DNA of 14,798 bases from Eubacterium sp. UBA3720 (GCA_002371335.1 DFHP01000005.1:3579-18376), one strand, 5' to 3'. Shown: positions 1 to 6,725, counted from the first letter of the stretch. Numbers and translations are program-made. The notes: generated by a model not told the origin, from the letters alone.

Positions 1-578
1 TGCTCACGGCTTGTGATGTTGAATGCCACACAAGTCTCGGAGTTAAGTCCCAGCTCTTTGTAATTGGATACAACTGCCTTGGACGCGTTATATACAACGA
101 AATCCGGCTCAAATGTCTCAAGCTCTTCATCTGTAGGAACGATGAACATGTTCTTTACGAAGTGTGCCTGCCATGCAACTTCCATGATAAAACGAACTGC
201 CATACGTGTATCTGCGTTAGCACCGCAGAATGCATCTACAACGAAAAGTCTCTTATTGCAGAGCTCTTCCTTTGCAATGTCTTTTACCTTAGCCCATACG
301 TCCTCTGACATCGGGTGGTTATCATTTTTATAGCTTTCTGATGTCCACCATACAGTATCTTTGGAGTTCTCATCCATAACAATATATTTATCTTTAGGAG
401 AACGTCCGGTATAGATACCAGTCATAACGTTAACAGCGTCAAGTTCTGTGTTCTTACCAACCTCGTATCCCTCAAGACCTTCTTTTGTCTCTTCCTCGAA
501 AAGAGCCTCATAAGAAGGGTTGTAGACGATCTCAGTTGTTCCTGTAATGCCATATTTGGTTAAATCAACTTTTGCCAT
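1..578 (-). CDS. pckA: Phosphoenolpyruvate carboxykinase (ATP), 5' part only
   Basis: Partial gene: the first 192 codons lie in the window and the rest runs off the left edge. The product interconverts oxaloacetate plus ATP with PEP, CO2 and ADP in the cytosol, for gluconeogenesis or, in fermenters, CO2 fixation towards succinate. The protein begins MAKVDLTKYGITGTTEIVYN and carries TGIYTGRSPKDKY (residues 53-65), a substrate-binding arginine motif of the ATP-type family, followed by WWTSES and the family block FVVDAFCGANADTRMAVR. The start ATG at 578 is preceded by GAGGT at good spacing. Codons are strongly biased to GCT, GTT, AAC and CGT, unlike the neighbours, which suggests high expression. 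It is transcribed alone: a terminator lies upstream of its own promoter. Identification is confident; the catalytic P-loop half is not visible. Confidence 0.95.
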   Translation of the reverse strand, partial: MAKVDLTKYGITGTTEIVYNPSYEALFEEETKEGLEGYEVGKNTELDAVNVMTGIYTGRSPKDKYIVMDENSKDTVWWTSESYKNDNHPMSEDVWAKVKDIAKEELCNKRLFVVDAFCGANADTRMAVRFIMEVAWQAHFVKNMFIVPTDEELETFEPDFVVYNASKAVVSNYKELGLNSETCVAFNITSRE

Positions 579-707
579 TTCTTTTACCTCATTCCCTGTT
601 TTTTAAATGGTTAGTTACAACCGGGCAAAGAAGATATTCTTACCTCCTGCCCATATATAATTTACGCCCGTGAGCATAAACTAATTAACAAAAAATCTAC
701 ATCGTTT

Positions 708-735
708 ATTATACACAAAATCCTCCGCTTGTCAT
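708..735 (-). promoter_or_regulatory. Probable pckA promoter
   Basis: On the minus strand, -35 ATGACA (735-730), a 16-base spacer and a perfect -10 TATAAT (713-708). Transcription would start near 700, giving a leader of about 120 bases before the pckA ATG. This leader contains the hairpin at 623-652 described in the findings. Assigned by consensus match only. Confidence 0.6.
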
Positions 736-796
736 ACAAAATTTTAAACTTTTTTTTCGTTTATATAAACCTGTCAACATTTTTATAAAATCGCAG

Positions 797-838
797 AAAA
801 AAAACAGCATATTTCCCTTTCGGGAAACCGAATGCTGT
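797..838 (-). terminator. Intrinsic terminator after the 855-1274 gene
   Basis: The 7-bp outer stem ACAGCAT/ATGCTGT (804-810 with 832-838) and the 6-bp inner stem TTTCCC/GGGAAA (812-817 with 822-827) enclose a TTTC loop. On the minus strand this is followed by eight Us (804-797). It lies 17 bases past the stop of the last gene of the three-gene operon. A T-run at 841-847 on the plus strand could also let it work in the other direction. Confidence 0.9.
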
Positions 839-854
839 CATTTTTTTCGCAGAC

Positions 855-1274
855 TCAGTCTCTCTGCTGATTATCAGGCAGATAGGCCTGATCCGGAGAT
901 CCTGTTTTATATTTAACTCTGACCGTGCTTCCCGGCTCGACCGAACCGAGTATCGGGATCCCTTTTTCCAGAGGAGGATAAACCGATATCCTTTTCGGCG
1001 GATTTTTCAGCTGCACCACATTCTGCAGCAGATATTCCTCTCCATCCACACTATATTCCACAGTAATCACGCTTACGCCGACCATCGGGTTTTCCTTCTT
1101 AATAATAATACCTTCTGTTTCTCCGTCGAATTCTGCCCACTGATTTTCCTCACTGCGGACTTCACTTCTTTTCCCTGATGCCGGAACGGTTTTTTTTCTG
1201 TCTCCGCTCTTCTTTGCGTTCCCTTTTTTCCTGTTTTTATTATCTTCTCTGCTTTTCTCAAAAAAGAATCTCAT
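855..1274 (-). CDS. Small uncharacterised protein with basic N-terminus (139 aa)
   Basis: I do not recognise this family. Residues 1-45 are low-complexity and very basic (many Lys/Arg, no hydrophobic segment), probably a disordered tail. Residues 46-130 look like a compact beta-rich domain: GIIIKKENPMVGVSVITVEY, then VDGEEYLLQNVV, then a Pro-rich YPPLEKGIPILG and GSTVRVKYKTG. The alternating pattern and the VKYKTG-type ending faintly recall DUF3592-like beta domains, but that is a guess. No signal peptide or membrane helix is seen. It is the last gene of a minus-strand operon, 30 bases after the HAD gene, with AAGGAAAGGA some 10-12 bases before its ATG, and is followed by a strong terminator. 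A start inside the basic region cannot be excluded. Confidence 0.7.
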   Translation of the reverse strand: MRFFFEKSREDNKNRKKGNAKKSGDRKKTVPASGKRSEVRSEENQWAEFDGETEGIIIKKENPMVGVSVITVEYSVDGEEYLLQNVVQLKNPPKRISVYPPLEKGIPILGSVEPGSTVRVKYKTGSPDQAYLPDNQQRD

Positions 1275-1304
1275 AGAGATGTGTTCCTTTCCTTCTTTCC
1301 TTAA

Positions 1305-2093
1305 TCAGACTGTAAGGGAGTTTCTCTTTATGATCTCATCCCAGCGACGGTTCAGTTCCGTCAGCGAATCCCAAATCTCTTCTGCGTTTTCCTGCATCTG
1401 CTGATCCGGGGGCAGCCTGTCAGGGATCATGATCGGATGGAAGCCTGCTGCTTTTGCCGCCATTATCCCGTTATAAGAATCTTCTATTACATATATATCC
1501 GCCATTTCACACAGTTCTGTAAATCGATCCTGCCGGCAGTAGGGTTTCTGATCTTCTTTTCCTCCGGCCGCTTTTCCGGAGATACCGCCGGTATCCGTTT
1601 TTCCGGACTGCATCAGCTTCTCGGCGCATTTTATAAATATTTCCGGAGCCGGTTTGCTTTTTTCTACTTCATCTCCTGCGACTATGGCGGAAAAACATGA
1701 AATCAGTCCCGCTGCAGTCAGTTCTTTTTTTATCAGCCATCCCGGAGAGGAAGAAGCGAGACCTATGACAGCGCCGTCTTTTTTTAATCTGGAAAGGAAC
1801 TTTTCCGCCCCTTCTTTTACGGGAACTGCTCCTTCATCTATTTTTTGAAAAAAATATTCTCTGCATAACCGGAAAGCCATGTCATGGTCGTAGTCTCCCG
1901 CTTCCTGAAACATGGTTTCCATGATCTGCCTCTCGTATTCATCAGTAACTCCGATACAGCGCGCGACGGCCTGTTCCATGATATCGGCAGGAAGCCTCAT
2001 TTTTTCTGCCGCCGTCATCCATCCTTCGTAATACAGCCGTTCTGTGTCCAGAATAACCCCGTCCATATCAAAAATCACAATCAGTTCTGACAT
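1305..2093 (-). CDS. HAD-superfamily (subfamily IA) sugar-phosphatase/phosphoglucomutase-like hydrolase
   Basis: 262-residue cytosolic HAD hydrolase of the beta-phosphoglucomutase/phosphatase type. Visible motifs: I, FDMDGVILD with the Asp nucleophile D9 and D11; II, LASSS (112-116); III, KSKPAPEIF with K147; IV, VIEDSYNGIMAAKAAG with E204 and D205. An alpha-helical cap lies between motifs I and II (about 17-95). Between motifs III and IV there is an extra segment of about 30 residues, rich in Gly, Lys and Gln (about 161-195), compared with usual members. Substrate cannot be told from sequence. AAAGGA precedes the ATG. The gene starts 30 bases after the amidotransferase-like gene, so the two are almost certainly co-transcribed; no pathway link is obvious. 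Confidence 0.88.
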   Translation of the reverse strand: MSELIVIFDMDGVILDTERLYYEGWMTAAEKMRLPADIMEQAVARCIGVTDEYERQIMETMFQEAGDYDHDMAFRLCREYFFQKIDEGAVPVKEGAEKFLSRLKKDGAVIGLASSSPGWLIKKELTAAGLISCFSAIVAGDEVEKSKPAPEIFIKCAEKLMQSGKTDTGGISGKAAGGKEDQKPYCRQDRFTELCEMADIYVIEDSYNGIMAAKAAGFHPIMIPDRLPPDQQMQENAEEIWDSLTELNRRWDEIIKRNSLTV

Positions 2094-2123
2094 TATGCTT
2101 TCCTTTATATATCAAGTCCCGGT

Positions 2124-3230
2124 TCATACCGCATCCATCATCGCAGAAAAAAGTGGCAAAAACTGATATTCTCCCAGTCTGACCATCCACTCGGGATGAA
2201 ACTGCACTCCCATGACAAATTTCTTTCCGCAAGAATCCGGCATTTCCACAGCTTCTATTACTCCATCCTCTGACCGCGCGGTCACTTCAAGCACATCCGG
2301 CACTATCTCCAGGCACTGATGATGATATGAGTTTACCCTTATATATGTATCGCCCATGATCGAAGCCAGTTTAGAACCATCTTCTATGGTAATATAATGG
2401 TACTCAGCTCCCGTTTCGTTCTGATGAATGACCTGCAATCCTATCTCACTGGGAATATCCTGGATCAAAGTCCCACCCAGCACTATGTTCATCATCTGCA
2501 TTCCTCTGCATATAGCAAGCATCGGCTTGTCTTCAACGATGGCCTCCTGTATCATCCAGTAATCGGAAATATCCCTGGGATAAAAAAAGTTATGCTGATA
2601 TGTATCCTGTGCTTCCTCGCCATACATCGCAGGATCTATGTCCATGCCCCCTGCCATCACTACACAGTCCACCTGTGATAAGGCTTCCCTTGCGCTTTCT
2701 ATATCCGTCACGAGCGGCAGAAACACCGGTTCGCCGCCGGCTTCGACAACTGCATCGTAATACAGGCTCTGATCCTTTGTCAGAGTCCCGTCCCCGGCAA
2801 GCTCGCTGATGTAAGATATCCCGACCTGGATGCCGTCTGCCCTGGGATCTATCTCCGGCTGCGGTACTTCTGTAACGACCGGTACAGGCGTCGGTTCCAC
2901 CGGTACTGTCTCCTCCGCTGTCTGTTCTGTCAAAGATACGGACGATGAAACGTCCGCTTCCGATTCAGTATCCTCTTCCTCATCCCCGACAGATAGTTTT
3001 TCTGCGCTGCCGCTTTTTACTCCGGCCGCCTGACTGCTCTGTCCGGCTTTCGGGTCGTTCTTCGCACTCAATCTATTTACCTTTAAGATCACTCCCGTAA
3101 GGATCATGCAGAAAACCAGCCCTACTATGATCAGGAATTTTTCTATTCTTAGTTTTCGTGCCAGTTTTTCTTTTCTTAATCTTCTTGAATGATTCAGCTC
3201 GTCATCTTTGATCTTATTATTATTCGCCAT
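2124..3230 (-). CDS. Membrane-anchored class I glutamine amidotransferase-like (peptidase C26) hydrolase
   Basis: 368 residues from the chosen ATG at 3230. Layout: a charged cytosolic N-terminus (1-30, with RRLRKEKLARKLR), one membrane helix (about 32-50), an acidic and Ser/Pro/Val-rich linker (about 55-130), then a C26 domain of the PuuD/gamma-glutamyl-GABA hydrolase type (about 134-368). In it, VVMAGGMDIDP is the oxyanion region, ICRGMQ holds nucleophile C241, and GVQFHPEW holds H345 and E347. Positive-inside logic places the hydrolase domain outside the membrane, unusual for this normally soluble family. The reading frame extends to a TTG at 3263, but that lacks a ribosome site and is only a few bases after the predicted transcription start, whereas AGGGGGAG precedes ATG 3230. 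First gene of the 3230-855 operon. Exact substrate unknown. Confidence 0.85.
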   Translation of the reverse strand: MANNNKIKDDELNHSRRLRKEKLARKLRIEKFLIIVGLVFCMILTGVILKVNRLSAKNDPKAGQSSQAAGVKSGSAEKLSVGDEEEDTESEADVSSSVSLTEQTAEETVPVEPTPVPVVTEVPQPEIDPRADGIQVGISYISELAGDGTLTKDQSLYYDAVVEAGGEPVFLPLVTDIESAREALSQVDCVVMAGGMDIDPAMYGEEAQDTYQHNFFYPRDISDYWMIQEAIVEDKPMLAICRGMQMMNIVLGGTLIQDIPSEIGLQVIHQNETGAEYHYITIEDGSKLASIMGDTYIRVNSYHHQCLEIVPDVLEVTARSEDGVIEAVEMPDSCGKKFVMGVQFHPEWMVRLGEYQFLPLFSAMMDAV

Positions 3231-3274
3231 TTGCTCCCCCTGACGATTAATTTGTGTATGCAAACAATGTAACT

Positions 3275-3303
3275 ATTCTACCACAATTTATCCGAAATTC
3301 ATA
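3275..3303 (-). promoter_or_regulatory. Probable promoter of the C26-HAD operon
   Basis: On the minus strand, -10 TAGAAT (3280-3275) with a weak -35 TATGAA (3303-3298) at 17-base spacing. Transcription would start near 3268, about 38 bases before the ATG at 3230. Diverges from the trpB2 promoter. Confidence 0.45.
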
Positions 3304-3332
3304 TGGAAATAAAAATCCCCTTTCGTTTCACA

Positions 3333-3361
3333 TTGACACTTTAATTCATTAATGTTAAGTT
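3333..3361 (+). promoter_or_regulatory. Candidate trpB2 promoter
   Basis: Perfect -35 TTGACA (3333-3338), 17-base spacer, and a weak -10 TAAGTT (3356-3361). If used, transcription starts near 3368 and gives a leader of about 170 bases that includes all three hairpins at 3392-3520. The weak -10 lowers confidence. Confidence 0.45.
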
Positions 3362-3391
3362 TTTTATATACTTCAGGAACATAGGAAGAAT

Positions 3392-3520
3392 CGCCGGAGG
3401 TACGCCTTCTTTCAGATACCCCGGCGCATAATGTCCCTGGATCAGAAGGAGTATTAGTGTTATAAAGCAGAAAACGACCTTCTGCCTTTATCACTGTTTA
3501 TGCCGCCGCTGAGACGGCGG
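3392..3520 (+). ncRNA. Structured leader of trpB2, candidate cis-regulatory RNA
   Basis: Three consecutive foldable units fill the leader. Hairpin 1 is CGCCGG(A)GGTA paired with TACCCCGGCG (3392-3402 with 3417-3426), with a 14-base loop. Hairpin 2 is AGTG, ATAAA, GCAGAA (3456-3472) paired with TTCTGC, TTTAT, CACT (3480-3495). Hairpin 3 is CCGCCG/CGGCGG (3503-3508 with 3515-3520), ending just before the start region. The loop of hairpin 1 holds CCTTCT (3405-3410), complementary to AGAAGG (3444-3449), which would make an H-type pseudoknot. I recognise no known riboswitch class here. Function is inferred only from pairing and position. Confidence 0.4.
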
Positions 3521-3536
3521 AAGAATGGAGATTAGT

Positions 3537-4904
3537 ATGTACGATAAAATACCTTATAAGATTTATCTGGAAGAAAACGAAATTCCGTCCGCATGGTATA
3601 ACCTGCGCGCCGATATGCCCGTAAAGCCAGCACCGCTTCTTGATCCGGCAACGGGAAAGCCGCTGACCTTTGAACAAATGCAGCCTATCTTCTGCGATGA
3701 GCTGATCAGACAGGAACTGGATAATGATACACCTTACATAGATATTCCCGGCGAGGTGCAGGATTTTTATAAAATGTACCGCCCGTCGCCGCTGACCCAC
3801 GCCGTATTCCTTGAAAAAGCGCTGGATACGCCCGCTCATATTTTCTACAAATTCGAAGGTAACAATACTTCCGGCAGTCATAAGCTTAATTCTGCCATAG
3901 CTCAGGCCTATTATGCAAAAAAACAGGGACTGAAAGGCGTTACTACAGAAACAGGCGCCGGACAGTGGGGAACCGCTCTTTCCATGTCCTGTTCCTTTAT
4001 GGGACTTGACTGTAAGGTGTTTATGGTTAAAGTTTCCTATGAGCAGAAACCATTCCGCCGCGAAGTCATGAGGACCTATGGCGCGAGCATCACTCCGTCC
4101 CCTTCAGAAACCACTGAAGTAGGACGCCGCATCCTCGCCGAACATCCGGGAACCACAGGTTCTCTGGGATGCGCTATCTCCGAGGCTGTAGAGACAGCTG
4201 TCGGAACAGAAGGATACCGTTATGTCCTGGGTTCTGTATTAAATCAGGTCCTCCTGCATCAGTCTATCATCGGCATGGAGGCGAAGACAGCCTGCGAAAA
4301 ATATGATATTCATCCCGATATCATCATCGGATGCGCCGGCGGCGGATCCAACCTCGGCGGACTGATCTCCCCATTCATGGGCGAAAAACTCCGCGGAGAG
4401 GCTGATTATGAGATCATCGCTGTTGAACCGGCTTCCTGCCCAAGCTTCACCAGGGGTAAATTTGCATATGATTTCTGCGACACCGGAAAAGTTACTCCTC
4501 TGGCAAAAATGTATACTCTGGGCTGCGACTTCATCCCGTCCGCTAATCACGCCGGCGGTCTCCGTTTCCACGGAATGAGCCCGGTACTTTCACAGCTGTA
4601 TCATGACGGATACATGAAGGCGGTAGCTGTAGAACAGACAGGCGTATTTGAGGCTGCAGAACTCTTTGCCCGTACGGAAGGCATCCTTCCCGCTCCGGAA
4701 TCAAGCCACGCTATCCGCGGCGCGATCGATGAGGCTCTGAAATGCAAAGAGACAGGTGAGGAAAAAACGATCATCCTTGGCCTGACCGGAACAGGATATT
4801 TTGATCTTGCTGCTTATGCGCAGTTCAATGACAGAACCATGTCGGATTATATTCCTACTGACGAAGAACTGGAGAAAGGATTTGCCGGCCTTCCGAAGGT
4901 CTGA
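3537..4904 (+). CDS. trpB2: TrpB2-type tryptophan synthase beta-like PLP enzyme
   Basis: 455-residue fold-type II PLP enzyme. TrpB2 condenses serine (or phosphoserine in some archaea) with indole to give tryptophan and often acts without TrpA. The long N-terminus with IPYKIYLEENEIPSAWYNLR and RPSPLTHA is typical of TrpB2 rather than TrpB1. The PLP lysine is K116 in NNTSGSHKLNSA, followed by ETGAGQWG and the phosphate loop GCAGGGSNLGG; C-terminal GLTGTGYFD fits the family. ATG 3537 has GGAG six bases upstream and is preferred. The in-frame ATG at 3525 (four residues longer) sits right behind the GC hairpin and has only GGCGGAAG before it. No other trp genes flank it, so a standalone indole-salvage role is possible. 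It has its own leader and terminator. Confidence 0.92.
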   Translation: MYDKIPYKIYLEENEIPSAWYNLRADMPVKPAPLLDPATGKPLTFEQMQPIFCDELIRQELDNDTPYIDIPGEVQDFYKMYRPSPLTHAVFLEKALDTPAHIFYKFEGNNTSGSHKLNSAIAQAYYAKKQGLKGVTTETGAGQWGTALSMSCSFMGLDCKVFMVKVSYEQKPFRREVMRTYGASITPSPSETTEVGRRILAEHPGTTGSLGCAISEAVETAVGTEGYRYVLGSVLNQVLLHQSIIGMEAKTACEKYDIHPDIIIGCAGGGSNLGGLISPFMGEKLRGEADYEIIAVEPASCPSFTRGKFAYDFCDTGKVTPLAKMYTLGCDFIPSANHAGGLRFHGMSPVLSQLYHDGYMKAVAVEQTGVFEAAELFARTEGILPAPESSHAIRGAIDEALKCKETGEEKTIILGLTGTGYFDLAAYAQFNDRTMSDYIPTDEELEKGFAGLPKV

Positions 4905-4918
4905 GAATAAAAAGAAAG

Positions 4919-4954
4919 AGGAGCCGGTTTCTTTAAAAAACCGCGCTCCTTTTT
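4919..4954 (+). terminator. Intrinsic terminator of trpB2
   Basis: AGGAGC-CGGTTT (4919-4930) pairs with AAACCG-(C)-GCTCCT (4938-4950), 12 bp with a single bulged C, followed by TTTTT on the plus strand. It is 14 bases after the stop codon. Confidence 0.9.
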
Positions 4955-4971
4955 ATGTCATAGGGGAGTTG

Positions 4972-4989
4972 AAGTCCGCTCGCGGACTT
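4972..4989 (+). other. Short perfect hairpin behind the trpB2 terminator
   Basis: AAGTCCG/CGGACTT (4972-4978 with 4983-4989) with a CTCG tetraloop, followed by TGTTCT, an imperfect U tract. It may be a backup terminator. The region from here to 5105 otherwise holds only the candidate traX promoter and a weak hairpin GTGAAG/CTTCAC just ahead of the traX ribosome site. Confidence 0.4.
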
Positions 4990-5033
4990 TGTTCTATAAT
5001 CAATCACAATATTTCAGACGAGGCGGGCGACTA

Positions 5034-5064
5034 TTGACATAAATTCGCCTGCCTCTCTTATAGC
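5034..5064 (+). promoter_or_regulatory. Candidate traX promoter
   Basis: Perfect -35 TTGACA (5034-5039) with TATAGC (5059-5064) at a long 19-base spacing, or TTATAG at 18. The imperfect stem GAGGC-GGCG/CGCC-GCCTC (about 5020-5056) overlaps the -35 and spacer. A lone TATAAT at 4995-5000 lacks a good -35. Confidence 0.35.
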
Positions 5065-5105
5065 AGTGAAGCCATATGCCTTCACATTTTTATAAAGGAT
5101 TTAAT

Positions 5106-5834
5106 ATGAAAACAGAACGCCCGCTGTCCCTGAACAGAACCGTTTTAAAATACATTGCCCTTGCGGCAATGCTCTGTGACCACTATGCTTTTTTTATGGT
5201 GCCGCGCCAGACCCTGCTTTACTCAATCCTCCGCTGCTTCGGCCGATTTACAGCGCCGATCATGTGCATGTTTCTGGCGGAAGGGTTTATCCATACAAGC
5301 TCACATAAAAAGTATGCTCTCCGCCTGGGCGTCTTTGCGCTGATCACGCAGATCCCCTGGACTTTGGCTTTAAACGGGACATTGCATACACGGAGACTTT
5401 TTACTGACTGGAATATGATCTACACGCTTTTTCTGAGCTATCTCTTCCTGTATGTCTGCAGATACGTAAACGATCTCCGGATCAGGCCTCTGCTCCTGGC
5501 GGGCTTGTTTTCTCTGACCTACTTCGGAGACTGGGGATTGTACGCACCGATATTCGTTTACATTTTCTACAGGTTCAGAGATGATTCCAGAAAGAAATCC
5601 TTCTTTTATACGGCTGTCGCTGCCATATCTGTCATCGACTCTGTATCCACGCCTCTGGGGAACGGATATCCTTTAAGACTGTGCCTGTGGACTTCCGGCG
5701 TTTTTCTCGTCATCCCTCTTCTTCTATCCTATAACGGAAAAAAGGGAAGCAGCCATCCGTTCCATAAATGGATCTTCTATGTGGTATACGCGGCACAGTT
5801 CTATGTGTTCTACTACTTAAGGTTCAGAGTATGA
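5106..5834 (+). CDS. TraX-family polytopic membrane protein
   Basis: 242 residues, with several hydrophobic segments (roughly 12-32, 44-62, 74-92, 106-122, 132-165, 170-185, 196-212 and 220-238). The N-terminal pattern LKYIALAAMLCDHYAFF with the Asp-His pair D25-H26, then LRCFGRFTAPIMCMFLAEGF, is the signature of the TraX family. F-plasmid TraX N-acetylates pilin; chromosomal Firmicute members are of unknown role, probably membrane acyltransferases. There are no conjugation genes nearby, so a pilin role should not be assumed. The frame is open from an ATG at 5076, but AAGGA stands eight bases before ATG 5106, which is chosen. The stop is 11 bases from the stop of a convergent gene. Confidence 0.85.
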   Translation: MKTERPLSLNRTVLKYIALAAMLCDHYAFFMVPRQTLLYSILRCFGRFTAPIMCMFLAEGFIHTSSHKKYALRLGVFALITQIPWTLALNGTLHTRRLFTDWNMIYTLFLSYLFLYVCRYVNDLRIRPLLLAGLFSLTYFGDWGLYAPIFVYIFYRFRDDSRKKSFFYTAVAAISVIDSVSTPLGNGYPLRLCLWTSGVFLVIPLLLSYNGKKGSSHPFHKWIFYVVYAAQFYVFYYLRFRV

Positions 5835-5845
5835 TCCGCCGCGCA

Positions 5846-6355
5846 TCATTTGACGATCATAATATATACGAACGCGATCACCAGAGAAACAATGATCGGC
5901 AGGCGGTCCAAAAGCAGGTTGTTTCCTGCTGCATATACCCTTCCGATGGAAAAATATTTCCCCAGCAGTCCCGGATTATGCGCCGCCTTTTCGATCGCTT
6001 CTGCTCTCTCATTATGAGAAGACATCTCTATCTTCTTTAACAGCCTTTCATGACCGTCCCTGTCCTCATATCCGGTCATCTCCTGAAGAAACCACTCTTC
6101 TTCCGCAGAACGTTTTTTTCTGTTTTTCAGCAAAGAGGCCTGCTCTTTCACGATTTTCCTTCCCGTAATAAAAAATACGATTCCTGCCGCAAACACTGCC
6201 GTCGCCATAATTTTCAGCGGCAAAGCATTTCTGTCGTAAACATTCTCCAGCTGTGTCCAGGTAAACATCATGATCACAGCCCCGAGAAAGCACTCCAGAG
6301 ACCATCTGTTCATCGTAAAAGCTCTGTTCAGTTTCTTCAGCATATTCTCATCCAT
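5846..6355 (-). CDS. Uncharacterised membrane protein with three predicted helices (169 aa)
   Basis: Family not recognised. Hydrophobic segments at about 20-33 (CFLGAVIMMFTW), 47-64 (LKIMATAVFAAGIVFFITG) and 152-168 (LPIIVSLVIAFVYIMIV). Between helices 2 and 3 is a charged region of about 85 residues (KNRKKRSAEEEWFLQEM, then a helical stretch with KKIEMSSHNERAEAIEKAA), probably cytosolic and partly coiled. The protein ends one residue after helix 3, like a tail anchor. AGAGGA lies seven bases before the ATG. It is a single gene on the minus strand; the structured element at 6403-6532 lies just upstream, where its leader or promoter should be. No clear promoter was found. Confidence 0.75.
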   Translation of the reverse strand: MDENMLKKLNRAFTMNRWSLECFLGAVIMMFTWTQLENVYDRNALPLKIMATAVFAAGIVFFITGRKIVKEQASLLKNRKKRSAEEEWFLQEMTGYEDRDGHERLLKKIEMSSHNERAEAIEKAAHNPGLLGKYFSIGRVYAAGNNLLLDRLPIIVSLVIAFVYIMIVK

Positions 6356-6402
6356 AGAATTATCCTCTTATCTCTTCTTACTTTTTGTTACATTTTGTTA
6401 TA

Positions 6403-6532
6403 AAAACTTCCCACTTCAGGATGAAGGGTCAGTCGTCATCTTGAAAAATAACATCGTAAAGGTTTTGGCTTGCGGCCGATACTTTGAATTTTCATGATCA
6501 GACCGTTTCAGAAATGCCATGTGGGAAGTTTT
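6403..6532 (+). other. Inverted-repeat element, possible structured RNA or small repeat
   Basis: AAAACTTCCCAC (6403-6414) and GTGGGAAGTTTT (6521-6532) are perfectly complementary over 12 bp and enclose 106 bases. Directly inside the left arm, TTCAGGATG (6415-6423) pairs with CATCTTGAA (6437-6445) over 9 bp including one G-U pair, which is an A-C mismatch if read on the minus strand, slightly favouring a plus-strand RNA. On the minus strand the outer stem is followed by UUUUU, so it could also act as a terminator-like hairpin upstream of the 5846-6355 gene. The strand is uncertain. No protein gene is supported between 6356 and 7077. Confidence 0.4.
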
Positions 6533-6700
6533 AGTTTGCTGCATTTTCTGTCTCGTCACGATACTGATATACAGGCAATTGTACTTTTCATTTCATATTT
6601 TAACATTCTTACAAAAAGCGTGCCACTTTTACATGTCCCACAATTTACTCCTATAATTGATGACAAAGCTTCTTTCTTACATTGTAAATATCTGTCCTGA

Positions 6701-6725
6701 TCAGAAATGTCAGGCGGGATGTTTT
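6701..6725 (+). repeat. Second copy of a 25-base imperfect direct repeat
   Basis: These 25 bases match 6508-6532 at 21 positions, starting with the shared TCAGAAATG and ending with the shared GTTTT. The first copy forms the right end of the inverted-repeat element; this copy sits about 20 bases upstream of the folT promoter. The reverse complement CATTTCTGA recurs at 6789-6797. Confidence 0.5.

Noticed and set aside
64..333. Plus-strand frame of 89 codons at the left edge
   Set aside because: It lies antisense within the clear pckA coding sequence.
3231..3263. TTG start for the C26 hydrolase, adding 11 residues
   Set aside because: It has no ribosome site and lies almost at the predicted transcription start; ATG 3230 has a strong AGGGGGAG.
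3431..3457. Possible trp leader peptide, an eight-codon frame M-S-L-D-Q-K-E-Y
   Set aside because: No ribosome site before the ATG and no Trp codons; its AGAAGG is better explained by the RNA pairings.
4955..5105. A small gene between trpB2 and traX
   Set aside because: The only open frames start inside trpB2 or lack a ribosome site; the stretch is hairpins plus a candidate promoter.
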